DNA from: JAWPNA01 sp045402695
GTDB taxonomy: Bacteria; Acidobacteriota; Polarisedimenticolia; JACPZX01; DASXTC01
Assembly: GCA_045402695.1 (NCBI GenBank)
Contig: JAWPNA010000021.1
Location: forward strand, 1 to 9,398
Length of the DNA: 9,398 nt
Reading direction: 5' to 3'
Part shown: in pieces, positions 6,742-9,398 of the stretch
Numbering within the stretch: the first letter of the stretch is position 1
Layout of the letters: each line of letters starts with the position of its first letter
Made by a program: the position numbers and the translations under genes
Notes under the pieces: generated by a model
What the model was told of the DNA's origin: nothing
What the model saw: the letters and a program-made list of their open reading frames with translations, nothing else
The model's database searches: none

Positions 6742-7356
6742 ATTCCCAGCCCCGCCGTCATCGCCGCCGGCCACGCATGCTACAGGTACCGGCAGTACCT
6801 CTCTCTGGCGCTGCTGGCCGCCTCCATCGCGGCGGCGCGACCACTGACCGCCTCCGCCGGCGCCAACCTCGCGCTGGACATCGGGGCCTTCCTCCTCGTG
6901 ATCGCGGGCGGCGGGCTGCGGTCGTGGGCCATGGGGTATCACACCTGGAGACGCGTGCATGGACCGGGCTCGGAGCGCCGGCTCATCACGGCAGGACCCT
7001 ACGCCCTCGTGCGCAATCCGCTCTACCTCGGAACGCTGCTGATCTCGGCCGGTGTGGCCCTCATGTCGGGGTCATGGGTCATCATTCTGACCTACCTCGC
7101 TGTATTCTGGCTCGGCTACTACGCGATCATCCTGTGGGAAGAGCAGAAGCTGGAGGCGCAGTTCGGTGGCCGATACCGGGACTACTTCACCAGCGTGCCG
7201 CGCCTCGTGCCTGTCGCCCGCATCTGGGGACGCCGTGAGGGTGTGTTCAGCTTCCCCACCATGATCCGATGCATGGAGCCGGCCAAGACTGCCGCCTTCC
7301 TGCTGGCTCTCGGGGTCATGCTCTGGCTCAAGAACGGCCGCGGGCCGGCCGGGTAG
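6742..7356 (+). CDS. Isoprenylcysteine carboxyl methyltransferase-like membrane protein
   Basis: A roughly 204-residue integral membrane SAM-dependent methyltransferase of the ICMT/PEMT type (PF04191-like); the bacterial substrate is unknown. The core is GPYALVRNPLYLG at residues 85-97 and EEQKLEAQFG at 133-142, followed by YRDYFTSVPRLVP, both family hallmarks. Hydrophobic helices are seen at about 20-33, 43-60, 97-120, 118-132 and, after the core, AKTAAFLLALGVMLWL. The first canonical start in frame is GTG 6898, but that would remove two helices and HACYRYRQYL, which resembles the usual N-terminal region. No ATG, GTG or TTG occurs in frame between the tRNA and 6898. The best candidate is ATT 6742, 7 nt after GGAGAGGGGGA (6724-6734). 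The family is fairly sure; the start is uncertain. Confidence 0.75.
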   Translation: MPSPAVIAAGHACYRYRQYLSLALLAASIAAARPLTASAGANLALDIGAFLLVIAGGGLRSWAMGYHTWRRVHGPGSERRLITAGPYALVRNPLYLGTLLISAGVALMSGSWVIILTYLAVFWLGYYAIILWEEQKLEAQFGGRYRDYFTSVPRLVPVARIWGRREGVFSFPTMIRCMEPAKTAAFLLALGVMLWLKNGRGPAG

Positions 7357-7412
7357 AAGGATCCCTCTCAGATTCCGCGTGACATGGGGCCTCCTCCTGT
7401 GGTCGAATGGAC

Positions 7413-7456
7413 GGCGCGCGAGCGCCCTTGAGGCAGCCGGGAGGATTGCCCCCGGC
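7413..7456 (+). promoter_or_regulatory. Hairpins upstream of the cold-shock gene
   Basis: Two short GC-rich hairpins lie in the 222-nt gene-free stretch 7357-7578. GGCGC-GCGA-GCGCC (7413-7426) is a perfect 5-bp stem with a GNRA-type tetraloop. GCCGGG/CCCGGC (7436-7441 with 7451-7456) has a 9-nt loop. A perfect 14-bp palindrome, AGGCCGGCCGGCCT (7537-7550), lies closer to the start codon. They could be a structured 5' leader such as cold-shock mRNAs often have, or operators, or just GC-rich chance. No clear promoter or terminator was seen in the rest of the stretch. Confidence 0.3.
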
Positions 7457-7578
7457 CCACCGCAGCGAGCAGGGCAGGAATCATACGTCGCTGATACGCA
7501 GGGCGGCAGTCATTGCGGCGTGGAAGTCGGCCATGGAGGCCGGCCGGCCTGAGCCGGCAGTCAGCGGAGGTGCTCGGC

Positions 7579-7788
7579 ATGGAGAATGGAACGATCAAGA
7601 AACTGATGAAGGAGCGCGGCTTCGGTTTCATCAAGACAGGAGACGGCAAGGAGGTGTTCTTCCACAGAAGCGAATGCCATCAGATGGACTTCGATGCTCT
7701 GGAACCCGGCCAGGAGGTCGGTTTCGACCTCGAGATCGTTCCGAAAGGACCTCGAGCCAAGAACCTTCGCCCGCGCACATCCGACTGA
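7579..7788 (+). CDS. Cold-shock domain (CspA-like) nucleic-acid-binding protein
   Basis: A 69-residue single-domain OB-fold protein that binds single-stranded RNA or DNA, typically melting mRNA structure. The ATG at 7579 has GGAGGT 7 nt upstream; a longer reading back to 7513 lacks support. RNP1 appears as RGFGFI (residues 13-18) and RNP2 as VFFHRS (26-31), here with Phe and Arg where VFVHFS is usual. The N-terminus MENGTIKKL matches the usual MxxGxVKWF pattern loosely, with Leu-Met in place of Trp-Phe. It has the usual length for the family. It is monocistronic as far as can be seen, with a long structured upstream region. Cold induction is not shown by the sequence alone. Confidence 0.92.
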   Translation: MENGTIKKLMKERGFGFIKTGDGKEVFFHRSECHQMDFDALEPGQEVGFDLEIVPKGPRAKNLRPRTSD

Positions 7789-7880
7789 ATAACCCGGCCC
7801 GTGCATCCGCACGGCGGTGACACGCGGGACGCCGCCGAGGCGGGTTCTCACCTGCACCGCAACCGGTGACGCCGGCCCCG

Positions 7881-7909
7881 GCGGCGCGGATGTGTGCCAT
7901 CCACGCCGC
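7881..7909 (+). promoter_or_regulatory. Long hairpin between the cold-shock gene and moaA
   Basis: GCGGCG-C-GGATG (7881-7892) pairs with CATCC-A-CGCCGC (7898-7909) around a 5-nt loop TGTGC, giving 11 bp with one C/A mismatch. A competing shorter stem, CGCC/GGCG (7870-7873 with 7880-7883), overlaps it. No U-run follows, so it is not a standard intrinsic terminator. It ends 11 bp before the possible extended -10 TGCTATCCT (7918-7926), so it may be an operator or a factor-dependent terminator for the upstream gene. It does not match what I recall of the Moco riboswitch. Confidence 0.35.
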
Positions 7910-7917
7910 AGGCCCCA

Positions 7918-7926
7918 TGCTATCCT
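7918..7926 (+). promoter_or_regulatory. Possible extended -10 element for moaA
   Basis: TGCTATCCT has the TGn extension directly before a 4-of-6 match to TATAAT. The form is the same as TGCTAGAAT before tRNA-Arg. It lies 72 bp before the moaA start. No -35 was recognised, so support is weak. Confidence 0.25.
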
Positions 7927-7997
7927 TTGGTCGAGGCACGGCATCGGATGGTTGAATCCATGCACGGCTCCGGCCGCAACCCGTGGAGTGACAGGCC

Positions 7998-9005
7998 TTG
8001 GTGAAAGACCGGCTCGACCGTCCCATGAGGGATCTGCGCATCTCGGTCACCGACCGGTGCAACTTCAGGTGCGCCTACTGCATGCCAGCGGAAACCTACG
8101 GCAAGGCCTACAAGTTCCTGCCGCGGCAAGAGCTACTGAGCTTCGAGGAGATCGCTCGCGTCACCCGGCTGCTGGTGGGCCAGGGTGTGCGCAAAGTGCG
8201 CCTCACCGGGGGAGAGCCGCTGCTGCGCGAAGGGCTGACCGAGCTGGTGCGCCAGGTCGCCGGGATCCCCGGTGTGGATGATCTGACCCTGACCACCAAT
8301 GGTTACCTGCTCGGCCGGAACGCCGCGTCCTTGAAGAAGGCCGGGCTCGCCAGGGTCACCGTGAGCCTCGACGCGCTGGACGAGGAGATCTTCATGGAGA
8401 TGAACGGCCGCGGGCATGGGCCCGGCCCCGTGCTGGATGGAATCCACGCCGCGGAGCAAGTCGGGCTGTCGCCCATCAAGATCAATGCCGTGGTCAAACG
8501 CGGCGTGAACGACGGGTGCCTCGTGGATCTGGCCCGCCGCTTCAAGGGCACGGGACACATCGTGCGCTTCATCGAGTTCATGGACGTGGGCAACATCAAC
8601 GGATGGACGATGGACCAGGTCGTGCCCGCGGACGAGATCGTGTCGCGGATCGACGAGGTGTTTCCTCTCGTGCCGCTCGACGCCGACTACCGGGGCGAGG
8701 TGGCGCGGCGGTACCAGTACGCGGACGGCTCGGGTGAGATCGGCGTGATCGCCTCCGTGACCCGGCCCTTCTGCGGGGACTGCACCCGGATGCGCCTCTC
8801 CACCGACGGAAAGCTCATCACCTGCCTGTTCGCCGCGACGGGAGTCGATTTGAAAGGACCGATGCGCGCGGGAGCCGGCGATGACGAGGTGCTTGAGATC
8901 ATCACCGCCTGCTGGCGCGCGCGCACCGACCGGTACTCCGAGGAGAGGTTTCTCCGCGCGCCGGCGCCCGCCGGCAAGATTGAGATGTACCAGATCGGCG
9001 GGTAG
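7998..9005 (+). CDS. moaA: GTP 3',8-cyclase, molybdenum cofactor biosynthesis
   Basis: A 335-residue radical SAM enzyme that rearranges GTP to 3',8-cyclo-7,8-dihydro-GTP, the first step of molybdenum cofactor synthesis. TTG 7998 has GGAG 9 nt upstream; GTG 8001 is nearly as plausible and only one residue shorter. The N-terminal [4Fe-4S] cluster motif CNFRCAYC uses C21, C25 and C28 inside the typical RDLRISVTDRCNFRC context. LTGGEPLLRE binds SAM. The second cluster motif RPFCGDCTRMRLSTDGKL uses C259 and C262, with C276 just after. The chain ends in the conserved Gly-Gly that MoaA needs. All key residues are present and the length is normal. No other moa, moe or molybdoenzyme genes are nearby, so the rest of the pathway is elsewhere. 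Confidence 0.96.
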   Translation: MVKDRLDRPMRDLRISVTDRCNFRCAYCMPAETYGKAYKFLPRQELLSFEEIARVTRLLVGQGVRKVRLTGGEPLLREGLTELVRQVAGIPGVDDLTLTTNGYLLGRNAASLKKAGLARVTVSLDALDEEIFMEMNGRGHGPGPVLDGIHAAEQVGLSPIKINAVVKRGVNDGCLVDLARRFKGTGHIVRFIEFMDVGNINGWTMDQVVPADEIVSRIDEVFPLVPLDADYRGEVARRYQYADGSGEIGVIASVTRPFCGDCTRMRLSTDGKLITCLFAATGVDLKGPMRAGAGDDEVLEIITACWRARTDRYSEERFLRAPAPAGKIEMYQIGG

Positions 9006-9032
9006 TCATCGGTATCATCGGATTCTCTCGGG

Positions 9033-9070
9033 GCGCCTGTAGCTCAGGGGATAGAGCAACGGCCTTCTAA
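9033..9070 (+). pseudogene. 5' half of tRNA-Arg (anticodon TCT), broken after the anticodon loop
   Basis: The acceptor 5' strand GCGCCTG (9033-9039), TA, D arm GCTC-AGGGGATA-GAGC, anticodon 5' stem ACGGC (9059-9063) and loop CTTCTAA (9064-9070, anticodon TCT) are perfect. The expected 3' stem GCCGT, T arm and acceptor 3' strand are absent. The sequence instead becomes TGGACTCAGAGG. The break is exactly at the loop/stem border. TATCAT (9013-9018) upstream is a possible -10 box. Possible explanations are integration of a mobile element with its crossover in the anticodon loop, an intron longer than the window, deletion, or an assembly join. As it stands the gene cannot make a tRNA. Confidence 0.88.
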
Positions 9071-9079
9071 TGGACTCAG

Positions 9080-9134
9080 AGGCCCGGCAGTAATTGGCTG
9101 ATAATGGCCAAGTTGCTGTCGGGCCTTTCTTTTT
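9080..9134 (+). terminator. Intrinsic terminator-like hairpin just after the tRNA break
   Basis: AGGCCCGGCAG (9080-9090) pairs with CTGTCGGGCCT (9116-9126) over 11 bp with one G-U. A second inner stem TTGGC/GCCAA (9094-9098 with 9107-9111) caps it. The hairpin runs directly into TTTCTTTTT (9126-9134), the classical form of a rho-independent terminator for plus-strand transcription. It begins 9 nt after the tRNA sequence stops. Confidence 0.7.
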
Positions 9135-9287
9135 GCCGATTGCAGGAAATGCATGGAGTGCAGGGAAAGCGACGTTTGCATTCCCGAGTGGCCCCATTTC
9201 GGCCCCACGATTTCTGCGCTCTGGCGACAGGCCGAGTGGGCAGGGTGGAAGAGGGACCGGGAGCGTCCACATCGTCCCCCAGGGGGG

Positions 9288-9370
9288 ATTGACCCAGACC
9301 CCCCACCCCTTTGCAGGGGCGACCGAGGAGGAATACTCGAACTTGTTCCGTCTGACCCATTGACCCTGAC
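9288..9370 (+). repeat. Pair of short direct repeats, ATTGACCC(A/T)GAC
   Basis: Two 12-bp copies with a single mismatch start at 9288 and 9359, 71 bp apart. A related TCTGACCC lies at 9351-9358. Such short direct repeats near a tRNA junction can be arm sites of a tyrosine integrase, but two copies could also be chance. Confidence 0.35.
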
Positions 9371-9398
9371 TCAATACCGGGTAGATGCCTCTGACTTC

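Larger units (their letters stand above)
9071..9398. other. Gene-free stretch after the broken tRNA, possible left end of an integrated element
   Basis: No open frame here looks like a real protein on either strand. The stretch holds one strong hairpin with a T-run, a 6-bp inverted repeat TCCCCC-AG-GGGGGA (9275-9288), a small CCCC/GGGG stem (9306-9319), and two copies of ATTGACCC(A/T)GAC (9288-9299 and 9359-9370). The missing half of the tRNA is not found in it. If an element begins here, its genes lie beyond the right edge. Confidence 0.4.

Noticed and set aside
7789..7997. Moco riboswitch upstream of moaA
   Set aside because: Hairpins are present but I could not match them to the known motif by eye; a covariance-model search would be needed.
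9080..9134. Integron attC site
   Set aside because: The hairpin is long enough, but the core sites (RYYYAAC and GTTRRRY) are not present and a T-run follows as in a terminator.
9015..9374. Minus-strand open frames over the broken tRNA and the right end
   Set aside because: The proteins are low-complexity, have no domain and read through tRNA and terminator sequence. They do not look like an integrase.
9064..9398. Group I intron in the tRNA-Arg anticodon loop
   Set aside because: Known bacterial tRNA introns sit in this loop, but no P4-P7 core-like sequences were recognised and the 3' exon is not within the 328 nt available. A longer intron is not excluded.

Overview
This is a high-GC bacterial window with mostly housekeeping genes, four tRNA loci (one of them broken) and a small accessory block. 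GC-rich codon use, Shine-Dalgarno (SD) sequences of the GGAGG type and tRNA genes that encode their own CCA ends all indicate a bacterium. The phylum cannot be fixed from the sequence. No gene here is strongly lineage-diagnostic.

Layout, left to right. (1) Positions 1-1828 hold a nucleotide-sugar operon on the plus strand: the 3' end of rmlA, an rmlC-like cupin epimerase and rmlB. Together they cover the glucose-1-phosphate to dTDP-4-keto-6-deoxyhexose steps for a surface polysaccharide; no rmlD is visible. (2) tRNA-Pro(UGG) follows, with a recognisable promoter. (3) Positions 2159-5162 hold an accessory block on the plus strand: a DUF433-type antitoxin with an N-terminal helix-turn-helix, an overlapping PIN-like (DUF5615-type) toxin, and a 608-residue N6-adenine DNA methyltransferase with no nuclease gene beside it. 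(4) Convergent to it on the minus strand is ridA followed by a single-domain threonine/serine dehydratase. The dehydratase makes reactive enamine/imine intermediates and RidA hydrolyses them. (5) On the plus strand are tandem tRNA-Arg(CCG) and tRNA-His(GTG), then an isoprenylcysteine-methyltransferase-like membrane protein that has no ordinary start codon. (6) A cold-shock-domain protein and moaA (molybdenum cofactor synthesis) follow, each after a GC-rich, hairpin-containing upstream region. (7) At the right end is the 5' half of a tRNA-Arg(TCT) gene. It stops exactly at the end of the anticodon loop and runs into about 330 bp of unrelated, gene-free DNA with a strong terminator-like hairpin.

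The two places most worth a second look are the split tRNA-Arg at 9033-9070, which may mark the left edge of an integrated element continuing past the window, and the toxin-antitoxin plus lone methyltransferase block. Nothing seen amounts to a clearly new biological system; the remaining oddities are modest and are marked as such.
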